From: Pleurostoma richardsiae
Lineage: Eukaryota > Ascomycota > Sordariomycetes > Calosphaeriales > Pleurostomataceae
DNA length: 64,000 nt
Assembly: GCA_030052745.1 (NCBI GenBank)
Contig: JANBVO010000005.1
Span: 806,001-870,000 of the forward strand
Direction of reading: 5' to 3'
A model generated the notes under the pieces. The model was given only the letters and a program-made list of their open reading frames with translations, was not told the origin of the DNA and did not search any database. The translations under genes were made by a program, and so were the position numbers. Below, piece after piece: positions 22,639-35,400 of the stretch (position 1 is the stretch's first letter; each line of letters begins with the position of its first letter).

Positions 22639-24502
22639 CTACTGCGGTAGGGTGGGATAGCTGGTCGCATTATCCGCCGCCCACCTAGCCAGATCCGCCT
22701 TCGAAACATCCCGAAGCGCGCCAGCGAGGCCATGTTGTGTGGTGATGCCCTCAACGCGGTGTGTCGAGTTGAGGTTCTTGACGAGAACGATCTGGTAGCA
22801 AGTAGCACTGCCCTGGCGCGATATGATGGTTGAGTACGCTAGGAAGTACTCCCAGATCTATCGCCGTTGTCAGCGGTATATCCCCACGAGTGCAGGCAGG
22901 GCTCGGTACGTACCCGGAACCATTTCTTGCCGTACTTAGCCTCGACCTTCTCTCTGTTGGCCATCCAGTTCCTATACCATCTCCACAGGGTAGCCGAGTA
23001 GTGGACGCCAATCGTGTCGACGCTCTTGACTTCGAAGCCGGCCCCTTCGAGCTTGTCCACGAACCAGCCCAGCGGGGTTGAGGCGTCGGCGCCCGGGAAG
23101 ATATACCTGTTCATGAAGAGGCCCCAGATTAAGTCTTCGTACTGCCAGCTTTTCCGCAGGCCCGCGATCTGCAGGAAGAAGACCCCGTCGTCATCAAGCA
23201 TGTTATAGACCTGAAAACGTCTTGTCAGCTCCCCTCGCAGGTCCCCTCCTCGGGGTCAGTCTTCTACATCCCCAAACTCACCTGCTTCAAGAAGGTGCTG
23301 AAGTGCCTAACACCGACGTGTTCGGCCATCTCAAGGCAGGTGATCTTGTGGTAGCGGCCCTCCGGCACAGGAATATCACGGTAATCCATACACAGAATGC
23401 TGCTCTGCTCCTCAGAAACCCCGGCTTTACGAAGCGCGTTGTTTCCCCAAGCCGTCTGGTTGCGACCCAGCGTAATACCAGTCGTGCGAGCACCAAAATT
23501 GACGCTGGCGAACCGAGCGAGCGTACCCCAGCCGCATCCAATGTCGAGGAGCCTCTCGCCCTTCTTCAGCCCTATCTTCTCGCACACTATGGCCAGCTTG
23601 TTGTCCTGAAGCTCTTCCAGAGTCTCCTCGCGGTTGATGTCAGAAATTATGCCAGACGTACAGATCATGCGCGGACCGAGGAACCAGCCGTAGAAGTCGT
23701 CGCCCCGGTCGTAGTGGTCCCGAACCTGCTCCTCGTCTGCGGCCCCTGAAGTCAACGCGATGCTCGAATAGCGTAGGAACACAATTCACACTGACCCTGG
23801 GATCTCGTGTGCATGATCACCTCGGGAATCATTCCGAAGAGGAAAAACTTGATCAGGCCAAGGGTGAAGCGGAAGCTGGCCCAATCATGCCTATACTCCA
23901 TAACCTCCAAGCAGTCGCCATTAAAATCCACTTTTCCGTCGAAGTACATCTCGTGGAACGTCTCCATGGGAATCTTGTTGTTCCCACGGTACTTGGCTCT
24001 ATCTTCGGGTTTCTTGAAGGTGAGGTAGTGCTCGACCGGTCGGCCGGGGTACTTGGCCTTCTCATTCTTCCTCGGGCTGATGGCGGAGACCACCAGCCAG
24101 TAACCGGAAAGCAGCGGGATGCTAGTGAAGAGACCGAAGAAGATGGCCGTCTTGGTGCCTCCGCCAACTTTCCATGACAGCCAGAGCGGAACGAGCACGA
24201 TGACGCCAATGAGGACAAAGACAGAGAAGTTCTCTGAGCCCGCAGCGTCTACAGGTAGCGGAGCGTTCTTGATGCACGGGTACTGATTGGTTGCGGCAAG
24301 CGTTAGAAATGCACCTTGACTGTATTTCGGGTGTCACGAAGCAGCACGAGTCCAGCCAAACCTACTGGACAGCGGAAGAGCTCACCGATGTAGTGCGAAC
24401 ACCACAGTCCTCCGTTTTCTCGAATTTCGGGGTAGTAGCAGCTGGAGTCTCGATAAACTCGAACTCCGACTCGCTGCTGTTGGCGCTGTGCGGTTTCGAC
24501 AT
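22639..24502 (-). CDS. Sphingolipid (glucosylceramide) C9-methyltransferase
   Basis: Five exons (24502-24386, 24282-23796, 23745-23282, 23210-22914, 22857-22639) give 527 residues. It is a SAM-dependent methyltransferase of the cyclopropane-fatty-acid-synthase fold that adds the C9 methyl branch to the sphingoid base of fungal glucosylceramides, at the ER membrane. Visible features: two N-terminal hydrophobic segments (about 55-76 and 82-105); HYDRGDDFYGWFLGPRM (about 212-228); the SAM motif LLDIGCGWG (near 267-275); and EMAEHVG. All splice junctions keep frame. A TATATA element at 24589-24594, 87 bp upstream of the ATG, is a candidate TATA box. In several fungi loss of this enzyme affects membrane polarity and virulence. 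The product assignment rests on motif pattern and length; fungal genomes can carry two paralogues and I cannot tell which this is. Confidence 0.92.
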
Positions 24503-25003
24503 CGTGGTAGGTATCTATCTTTAAAAGTATAAGAGCCGATTGGCGGTTCCAGAACTACTGGGCTCTAGCCAAGCGGCCCTTCGTCCTGTATATAACCCTC
24601 CCGACCTGCAGTCTCTTTCAAGGGAGATGTCTCAAAAGCTCGAGTGGGCTGGGATGGAGCTTCATGCGCCAGAAATGTAGCAAGGGAGCTGGATCAGGAG
24701 GTCTCCTTTGAGCTTCCCCTAATGACGAGCAATTAGTGGCGGTAGAGCACTGAGCTCTGCCACTCTCAAGGGAGGCCACCAGCACATGTGGCGCTAATGT
24801 CCGCTAATGGACCTGAATCAGATAACTGACGAGAGTTTGTTTCCTCGGCTATGCCAGCTGTTTTAAGAAGGGCGGAATAGACATTACGGACTCAAAACGT
24901 ATAAGTGGTAAGTTAAGGTTGGTATACATACAATCTATGTTGAGTGCCTATTTGGAGCTTAGGTCCCTTTAACCGCATCAGGTGCTTGCCCTCCACTCCT
25001 GCA
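24503..25003. promoter_or_regulatory. Methyltransferase promoter / alpha-glucosidase 3' flank
   Basis: About 500 bp. It contains TATATA (24589-24594) and an inverted TTCCAGAA (24547-24554, a heat-shock-element-like pair) upstream of the methyltransferase start. The part next to 25004 should hold the alpha-glucosidase 3' UTR. Confidence 0.4.
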
Positions 25004-27008
<2,005 letters not shown>

Positions 27009-27252
27009 GTTCAGAGCGAGATATTAATACACGTTAATGTTATAGAGCGAAGCTGGCTGACTAAAGAAGCTAACTAGGCCACCTGAGAGAGCCTTTCAGC
27101 GAAAGTCTCGATCCAAGAAGATGATTATAGCACTGCTGGAAGACAGCAATCGTATACGGTACTGGCGTGAGGTTTTGTTCTGGGAGACGACATATGTCAC
27201 CATATGGGATGGAGAGGCATTGCGGCTTATCTACTCCAGAGGCAAAGAGCGG

Positions 27253-27406
27253 CCGGGGCAAAGCCGAGCTACCCCAGCAGCCCCAGCAGCCCCAGTCCGT
27301 CGGCGGTGGTCCGGGGCAGCAGATGGGGGTCTACAGGGTCGGCAAAGATCACCGAGGCTCGCTCGAGCTGCCACGAATGCGGGCCCCGTTTGTTCTTTGC
27401 CCGGGG
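27253..27406. promoter_or_regulatory. Cluster of CreA-type (SYGGRG) sites and one AmyR-type site upstream of the alpha-glucosidase
   Basis: Six SYGGRG matches lie 245-400 bp upstream of the alpha-glucosidase ATG: CCGGGG at 27253, 27311 and 27401, and CCCCAG (reverse of CTGGGG) at 27272, 27281 and 27290. The last three form a 9-bp tandem repeat. A CGG-N8-CGG, the form bound by AmyR, lies at 27301-27314, overlapping a CreA-type site. SYGGRG is the known binding site of the CreA/CRE1 carbon catabolite repressor. Further single matches lie near 27692, 27850 and 27886. Binding is inferred. Confidence 0.45.
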
Positions 27407-27981
27407 ATTCCCCGACGATCACGGGGCCAATATCACGCTGCAGCATGGCTTTTTGCGGAGTTTGAGGGCGGAATCGCTCAAACGCTCGCTCAATTATGGG
27501 GGATCTGGAGGCTTAGAAGGCCGTAAATCGCGGCTAGCAAGGCTAGGGCATCATCAGTCGGTCGTCCGTGTGATTCTCTGCTGGTGCTCCGAGGACAAGC
27601 CGTCGTCAGGGCTGCCGCTCCAATGAGGGCGAGAGGGCATTGGCCCAAGGGCCTCCCACTGTAAAGGTTGTGCGGAGGTGTGTGACGTACTCCCCACCTT
27701 CGGGCTGCGCTAGAGAGGTACAAGCAGGTGGGATGATTGTCGTAGTGCGCTCCCCTAGTCTGAGCGCCATCCACTCGAAGTAGCTCTCTATCGCGCAGCT
27801 GCGGTGCAGGCGAACAGGTTCCTTTTCTCCAACACCAATTGAAGGCGCTCTGCGGGGAAGAGACAGGGGTCGCTCTCCAAAATGTGGGGGGTGCTGTGCG
27901 AGTGCAACGCATGCGTCCAAAGCATCCAACGTCAACGTGGGACGGCGACAACGTCAAGCAGAATCTGCCATCCGGAGTGCA

Positions 27982-28037
27982 GATACCTACCTACTCTAAT
28001 TTACCGACCTACCTACCTGCCTAAGGTACCTACCTAT
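27982..28037. repeat. TACCTA/ACCTACCT motif cluster
   Basis: Six or more overlapping ACCTA words and one GGTACC lie within 56 bp, in the region between the alpha-glucosidase and the transporter. The composition is the same as the clusters at 791, 53381 and 57049. Confidence 0.6.
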
Positions 28038-28592
28038 TTATGATGCTCGCATTCTAATATTTGTCCACCAAACCTACTGAGACAATACAAACGAAGTCCA
28101 CTTTTTCAGCGTCCATTCTACCATGTGGTTCGTCCCCTCGCGTTGACTGAAGAGCAGACGAATCCCTCGAGCCTCCACTTCCACCCTGCAGTATGTAAGG
28201 CGAGATCACAAGACGACACCTGCATCTGTGCTTAGGTATCATCACCACCTCCGACCGTAGAGGTACTCCTGTCACATCGCATCCCCATGTTCTTGGCGGG
28301 AGACTACCTTATCTACCACAGGGAGAAAGGACACAGATCAAGCGAGCATAACTCCTCTACACGCTCAGAATCCGTCGCTAGACTACCCGAGGAGGCTTAG
28401 CATAGTGACGATGATGATTTGAGCCAAGGTTTTCTTGTTCCTCTTCTAGCGCAGCAAGCTAGGCTGCCGATACACAACCGCGCCGACTCGGCCGAGCGTG
28501 TCCATGGACCAGAGAGCTTCATGCGTATCTTGGACCGACCTACTCCCCCAATTAAGCCATGTATTACCGTCCGAGATCCTCTCTTTTCACCA

Positions 28593-29473
28593 TCAGAGCC
28601 ATTCCGACATGATATAATTCAGCTTCTCATTCAGTGAGATCTCTGGAAGTATGGAGACACCAAGATCAAGCAAGATGGCGTCGGCTTCCGCGTCTATGCG
28701 ATCCTGGTTAGCTTCGTGATATCAACTGCCGCCACTCGCACTGTCTGTGTTTTCTACGGGTACACCTGGAACAGAGACGTTCTTCCAAGACTAACAGGCC
28801 ATCATTCATCACGTCATTCGTGTCCAGGTGGGAGGTAGTGTAGGTCGGGGGTAGTGGGTGAGCTGGGGACCAGAAAATGGAGGTGAGTAAGTTGAGAGAG
28901 GAGGTAAGCTAGGGAAGTGCCTAGGTGGCCTACATGGTAGGACCTGACAGTACGGTAAGTAGGTAGGGAAAGGAATGTCTGGACATAGGACACAATAGCC
29001 ATATGGTAGCAAAAAATGCATAGGACAAATAACAACACTCTCGTATTGCTCAACAAGGGGATACGTACGGCTCAGAACCTCGAGTTCAGCCAAGGTACCA
29101 GGAAGGCCCTCCACTGGTTGTCCTGTGTGGACGTTAATGAGAGGCTTGAGAGGAGCCTCACAGTCAGCAGCATGCCGCCGTTCGTTGCGGAAACGAGTCC
29201 ATGCATTCACTCGTCTAAGAGCTTCCGTTAGACCAAGCGGATATGTCAGTGCTGAATGGAGACAAACCGATTCTCGAGGACCGTGGTCCACCCTCTTAGC
29301 TCTTGTCTAAGGAGACTGATCGCCTCCAGGACTAGTCGATAGTCTAGTAGGGACGGGCGGTTTGCCATGCGTGGTGCTTGTTTTACATGAACAGATACTC
29401 CCACGCGGAAGTGATCGACTGACGCGGCAACAGCTTGGAGATTAGCCGGCTGCTGGTTGACAGGCTGGGCCAT
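28593..29473 (-). CDS. Small uncharacterised fungal protein (about 150 residues), C-terminal splicing uncertain
   Basis: Exon 1 (29473-29268) begins MAQPVNQQPANLQ and ends in a helical stretch (LLRQELRGWTTVLENR). A 53-bp intron (29267-29215) with CTAAC branch site and TTAG acceptor leads to exon 2 (RVNAWTRFRNERRHAADCEAP... then TGQPVEGLPGTLAELE). A C-terminal exon ending at 28593 encodes DAILLDLG...LNEKLNYIMSEWL. The layout (helix, Asn/Arg-rich helix, TGxPxxxxPxTxxEL, LLxxLG, final Lys-containing helix) resembles a recurrent family of short fungal proteins of unknown function that I cannot name. Two joins keep frame: 29079 to 28703 (150 residues, weak GTTCTG donor) or 29069 to 28711 (156 residues, good GTACGT donor but AAG acceptor). 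Either makes an intron of about 360-375 bp, unusually long here. It sits between the alpha-glucosidase and the transporter. Confidence 0.5.
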
Positions 29474-30058
29474 CTTGATCGACGTGTAATTGGCAAGTAG
29501 GTAGGTTGTGTAGAGGTTGAGAGTCAGTCAGCTATGAAGCTAGCTAGGTCGGATTGTTGAGAGGAGATCGTTTTTGTGTGCTCTGGCTGCGCCGTGGACA
29601 TTTATTACCTACTGCGCTGTGATAGAGTTCAAGAGCTGTACGTGGTAAAAAAGTATGGTACCTGCCTAGCTAACTTAGCAACCAAATGGTTGCCCACCTC
29701 TCTACCCAGAGGGGAGCTTCCTGGATCAGCAGCCACGACTCGGCGTCAAACATACTTTGGCCGACCCATGGAAGCTGCCCTCTCCTCAGACTCAGCCTGT
29801 CACGAGGGGAGGGAGAGGAGGGGTTGGTTCTCCCCAGAGGACCCGGTTGACGGTCACGGACCCAGTTCCGTGGGCTGTTGGGATGTCATCTACTGGGCTG
29901 CCTTCTCCGCAAATCCAAGTGTTCCGTCCCAGCTCCCAATCTTAACAACAGCCCTCGTCCATATACGACTTCTTCTGAGTTATCTTTGCATCATAGAAAG
30001 ACTATCGCTACACTCGCAAGACCTACACCAAACTATATCCTGCATATCCTATCTCAGC
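29474..30058. promoter_or_regulatory. Promoter region of the sugar transporter and of the small gene
   Basis: About 585 bp between divergent starts. A single CreA-type CCCCAG is visible near 29832, and AAGTAGGTAGG words near 29490. The same frame as transporter exon 1 is open upstream of 30059 but loses coding character, so it was not included in the CDS. Confidence 0.4.
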
Positions 30059-31898
30059 ATGCTTGGTATGCCCTGCCCCCTGGTCGCCAAGTCCCGCGAG
30101 AGGGTTGCGGCGAGAGAGTTGCAGGATGATCCACCCGGGGGATTCTCCCTCGAGAATTATGACGTCCAGCTGGCGGAGCTCTGCGAGCAGAAGGAGACGG
30201 AGAGGAGCTTGGGGCAGTGCATCAAGGAGGAGTGGCCCCTGATACTGTGCAGCGTTGGATTCTCTACAGCAATCATCATGGAAGGCTACTCCATGGCGCT
30301 CATTACCGGCTTGTTTGCGTTCGACACCTTCAGAAACGACTTTGGGCATCGTAATAACGGGCATATGGAAGTACGTTACCCCTGAGCCCACCAAACAAAT
30401 AATCTGCGGCAGTCTGCTGATATAACACCTCCTACAGATACCATATATCTGCATGGTATCGCTCCCCTTGATGGCACAGATCGGGCAGCAAATAGGTATC
30501 GCCGTGTCGAGTACCATGATCAACCGGATCGGCTTCAGGCGGACACAGCTGGTCTGCCTCCTGGCGTCGTCTGCCCTGACACTGATCCCCTTCTTCGCCA
30601 AGAGCGCAAACACCCTCATCGCTGCATTTCTCCTGCAAGGGATACCTTGGGGTATCTACCAGGTCACCGGCCCTGGCTATTCTGCCGACGTTGCCTCGTT
30701 AAAACTGCGGCCGATCCTGTTAGCAAGTAACAACCTCGCATGGTGAGTGCGACCTCCTCGTTCTCGATACTCGCACGCTGGTAATAACTGATTGCTTGCC
30801 AGGGCCCTTGGACAGCTCGTCGGCTCCATCTCCCTCTTCTTCTTCCAGAGAGTACAAGGCAGCTACTCCTACAAAGGGCCGTTTGCAATACAGTGGCTCT
30901 TCTGCGGCGTGCTGATCATCTGGACACTCCTTGTTCCCGAGACGTCGTACTGGGAGATCCAGCATGGCAAGTTCCGGCAGGCCAGGAGGTCCCTCAAGAA
31001 GCTGCTGTGGGGGTCTAGCGCGGAGCGGCTCGACGAGAAGATGGCACAGCTCGCTCACAACGTCCACCAGGAGAGAAGACGTCGCTCGCAGGTTGCGGAG
31101 GCGCAGGAAGCGGCTCACGGGGGTCGCCGGACCCTCCGGCAGCGCATGAGCGTCTTCTCGGGCGTCGACCTGCGGCGGACCGAGATCGCGGTTCTCACCT
31201 GGGTCATCCAGGCGTCCTGCGGCTCCGCGCTTGCGCCGTGGTGTCCGGTGTTTCTGCGGAGGGCGGGACTCTCAACCGATCAGGCCTTCCAGACTAATAT
31301 GGCTATGTGTGGACTCGCCGTGATCGGCACCCTCTGTTCGTGGTTCCTCATGTCCTACGCCGGCCGCCGCATCATCTACGCCTCCGGTCTCGCCATACTC
31401 TCCGTGACCCTTGCTGTCCTCGGCGGACTAGGGTTCCACCGGGGCCTCTCGGGCTGGATCTCAGGCGGCATCCTCATCTTCATTGGGCTGGTGTACCAGC
31501 TGACCGTCGGGCCCTTCTGCTACTCCATCGTCGCCGAGATGCCCTCCATCACCCTGCGCCCGCAGACCCTCGCCATCGCCCGCTTCTGCTACAACATCGT
31601 CGGCATGGCGCAGCACGTGCTCATCCCCAAGATGCTCATGGAGAGCCAGTGGAACCTCGGGCCCAAGACGGGCCTCCCCTTCGCCGCGACCGCGTTCCTC
31701 GGGCTCCTATACACCCTGGCGCGCATGCCCGAGACCAAGGGCATCAGCCCCCGCCAGCTGGACATCCTCTTCGAGAACGGGGTCTCGGCGCGGCACTTCA
31801 GCGCCGAGAGGGCAACCCGACTCGGCGCCGAGGCACGTCCTGCAGTTAAGGAGCAGTCGCCGCCCGCTGCCCCGGTGGTAGGGAGCTCCCCTGCGTAG
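30059..31898 (+). CDS. MFS sugar/H+ symporter, alpha-glucoside permease type
   Basis: Three exons (30059-30370, 30438-30742, 30803-31898) give 570 residues with about 12 hydrophobic segments. Sugar-porter landmarks are visible: GRR motifs in loops (FRRTQ after TM3, AGRRIIYASG after TM8), PETSYWEI at the end of TM6, a large central hydrophilic loop, and PETKGIS after TM12. Together these match fungal alpha-glucoside (maltose-type) permeases. Introns are 67 and 60 bp with GTACGT and GTGAGT donors. The ATG at 30059 was chosen because coding character begins there; 30068 is an alternative. Divergent pairing with a cytosolic alpha-glucosidase supports a disaccharide substrate. The exact sugar is inferred. 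Confidence 0.88.
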
Positions 31899-32493
31899 CT
31901 TGGTCATGTTATTTATCACTTAGGCAGCAAGCATACTAAGGAGTACTAATTTCAGCATACAAGCATTACGGACCACAGCCCAATAGGCGGGTGTTTATTG
32001 GTCGTGTTAGGTCCGGATATGTTGGTGAAGAGAGTGAAGAGTTCGGCAGACAGGTGGTTTCGAAGCCTGCATGGTTTGTGCTCGTTGACGGACACTTGGA
32101 TAACCGGCGCAAGTGGAGGGTCAGTCGGTCAATTGCGCAAGAGATTACGGCAATACACACATCGACGCTACTAGGAGCAGTAGGAAATGGGAGAGGATGA
32201 TCTTGGCTAAGCAGCTGCTTGATGATTACAGCAGCATAGGTAGCTACGCCCCCAATGAATGACAAAGCATGTCAAACCCGGGCTCTTCTGCAGAACTCCG
32301 CGCAGAACTCCGCGCAGCGCCGTCCCTTCAGCGCGAGGTATTTCGCCTAACAGCGCGCCTACCGACAATACATAAACAGGCCAATCCATGGCAACTCCCC
32401 TGGGCCCAGCACCGGGGCGTGATGTAAACAAGTCCTTCCAGTCCCCTTGCGGAACATTCCCCTTGAATCGTCAACTGGTTCCTCCAGTCGCCA
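31899..32493. other. Convergent 3' region (sugar transporter / EAF1)
   Basis: About 595 bp between stop codons without coding signal. A direct repeat of CAGAACTCCGCG lies near 32291-32315. Confidence 0.5.
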
Positions 32494-35400
32494 TTATTTC
32501 CCGACGACTGGCGTGGCCCCGGCGCTCGACTGTCGCTGGTGCTGCTGATTCGCCTGCACAGCGGCCGCCTGCGCGGCCTGGTGCGCCTGCGCCTGCTGCT
32601 GAGCGCGCAGCAGCTGCGCGTACTGGTGAGGGCTAGTGCTTGCGGTGATGCCGTTCGCCATGGCCTGCTGTGTAGCACCACCGGCGGCGGCGCTCATAGC
32701 ATTGGCGGCAGCGGTCTGCCTCTGTACCAGGTAGCGCTGGAGGTTATCCACGGCGACAGTGCGCGCCTGCTCGGCGGTCAAATTCGGGTTCTTAGACCGA
32801 ATCTGATTTTCGAGCTCCCCTATCTGGGCGGCGAGGTTCGGTGGGATACGCTGCTGAGGCACGGCGTGAGGACGCGGTGAGCCGGTAGCCACGGTTGGCA
32901 TGCTGAGACCGGCGCCTGGTGATGTCGCCATGCCAGCACCGTTTGTGGCGTTGAATGAAGCCATCATCGCCTGTGTGTTGGCAAGGAAATTCTGCTGGTT
33001 GATGCCGTTGATGCCGTTGCGCATCCCACCTGGGGATCCCTGTTGTTGCACACCCGAGTTGCTCTGCTGCATTGGCTGGGACTGGGCACCTTGCTGCTGC
33101 TGCTGCTGTTGCTGATGCTGTTGGTGCTGGGCCGCCTGCTGTTGGTGCTGCTGCTGCTGCTGCTGCTGCTGTTGCATCTGAACGGCCTGGCGCTGTTGAT
33201 CCTGTATGCGACGCGCCTGTAGCACGAGATTCAGGTCGGGTTGAGGTTGGGGGGTCTGCATTAGCCTATGATTTGCTTGCATGCTCGCCAACTGGGCTTG
33301 CTGCATGCTACTCATCGACACCGGCGGAACGAGGCCACCAGCCATCTGAGACTGGATAGCGGCCATTCCATTAGAGTGAGCCTGCATCGGCATCCTAGGC
33401 CGTGGCTGACCGGGAACCTGGAGTTGGCCTGTGTTGACACGAGCAACGCCGGCAAGAGGATTAGCTGCACCAACATGACCGACCATGTTGGGGACCTGCG
33501 AGGCTCCGCCGGCAGCAGCCATTTGCGAAACCTGGCCTTGGGCTCTTGCAGCCATGGCCTAAGGACAAGATGTTAGTCACTCCATAACATACGGTATCAC
33601 GACAGGAGAGGAAGTTGGTATCCATACCCGTCGTTGTGCCTCTTGCTGTCGCTGGGCGTACTGTGCCATCTTCTCAGCAAGTTGCTGATCCCGTTCCCAT
33701 CTCATCAGGCTGTAGTCGCGCGGTGTCTTATTCGGTATCCTCTGCTGCTGAGCCTCGTTGACCTTGCGCATCGCCGCCATTGACGCAACCTGTTGTTGCT
33801 TTTGCAAGGCTGTCTCCCGTTTCTTGGCTAGTTTTCTCATAGCATCTATTAGAGCTAGGTGCTTCTGATTGCGGCGCCTCTCAACCCGCATTGTCGTAGT
33901 CGGTCTACGCCGCGGCACAGGGGTCACGGCACCATTGGGCCCGACTTGCTGCTGCGCTGTCTGGTTCTGTTCCATGATAACGCGTTGCGCAGCATCGATG
34001 CGGTTTTGATATGTTTTGAAATACTGGGTTTTGGACATGTCGTTGGGCAGTCCCTCAAGATTCACCCACCTCTCAAAACACTCCCAAGGCGTTCGTCGCT
34101 CAGCCCCCGAGACAAACGCGGATTTCGTGGAGATCATGCTAGAGATGAGGGACCAATTGTACGAATACTCTCGCACTAAGGCTCTGAGTTCGTCATCTTC
34201 TGCCCACGTCCATTGTGACGCGCTGCGGCTTTCGTAGAAGCTCTGAAGAGGCATGTTGAACTCCGTAGGGGGACGGAACTGGTGTCCTGCATGCAGGCGA
34301 TCCCGGATCGGCTTCATATCGGGGTTGAAGAGCGCCACGTCGGTGTTTTGCGGGGGAGGTTTGACTGCCTCTCCCGGACTGCGATCAAACACTATGCGAT
34401 CACCATCGCTTTCGTCCTCTTGCTCGTACTGGTACCGACTTCGCTTCCCAGGGGGTTCATTCGATGACAGCACCATCTGTCCCTCCACATATTTGCTCAA
34501 GGGAAGCGCCGGGCGCCGCCACCGGGCATCTGGATCAAAGTCTGGCCCGGTTAAATCAAACTTGGGGGTTCTGAGGGGCTCTCCGTACATCGGCAGTTCC
34601 TCCAGGAGCTGGTCAGATGCTTGTGATCTCCGAAGGCCAAACACTACTTCATCGTCAGGAAGAGCGAATATGGCGGAAGGAGCAATCGTCTCGAGTGGCC
34701 AGTCCTTGGGCTCCTCGTCGATATCCATTGGAGACTCCGCCTCTCCTGAAGGGACCAGATCAGGCATGGGCGTTGGCAGGAAGTCAATCTCCTCCTCAGC
34801 GACAGAACCCGCGAAAGCCTTGTTAAGGGGCGGGATGACAGCATTAACCTGAAGGGCTTTTCTCTGCTCATGGTCGGATGCAACCCATTCGGCACACGCA
34901 TATGCGAGATTCCGCGCCACAGCCCTCTTCCATTTACGCTCCTCGCGGAAGTCAGTCCTCATCCACTTCATCTCCTGCAGCAGCACGTCCCAATGAGACG
35001 GTGGTCGTGTGGGTTCTGGGCACCTCTTGGGCTGTCGCAGAGACCACTTGTCGTGCTGCTGCAAGTGATAGACCCTCCTGAGCACCCGACAGGCTTGATT
35101 TTCGAGGAATGCGATGGAGCAATCGGAAGTCGACACGGTCTTGTGCGCTTGGCTGAGTATCACGTCGATCGATTTCATCCATTTCGACTGGGACGTGAAG
35201 CCCTGCACGAACAAAGGCTGGAAGTAATCGTCTGAAGGTAAGGTCCCCGGCTGAGAACGGCTAGGAACAAGCGCTGTCTCCTGGGGCTTCTTCGCTTGTG
35301 TGCCGAAAATGACTGTCGGGATCTTCCTAGGCGACTTCTTTCCGCTGGCGACCACATTGTCTTGATAACGAGACAAAGCCCGCGATACTGCCTGATCTTC

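Larger units (their letters stand above)
27009..28592. other. Alpha-glucosidase promoter side of the sugar locus
   Basis: No coding signal. It holds the CreA/AmyR-type cluster (27253-27406), a TACCTA cluster (27982-28037), and the 3' flank of the small gene that ends at 28593. Confidence 0.5.

Noticed and set aside
29576-30058. N-terminal extension of the sugar transporter frame
   Set aside because: The frame is open, but coding character and family resemblance begin only at 30059.
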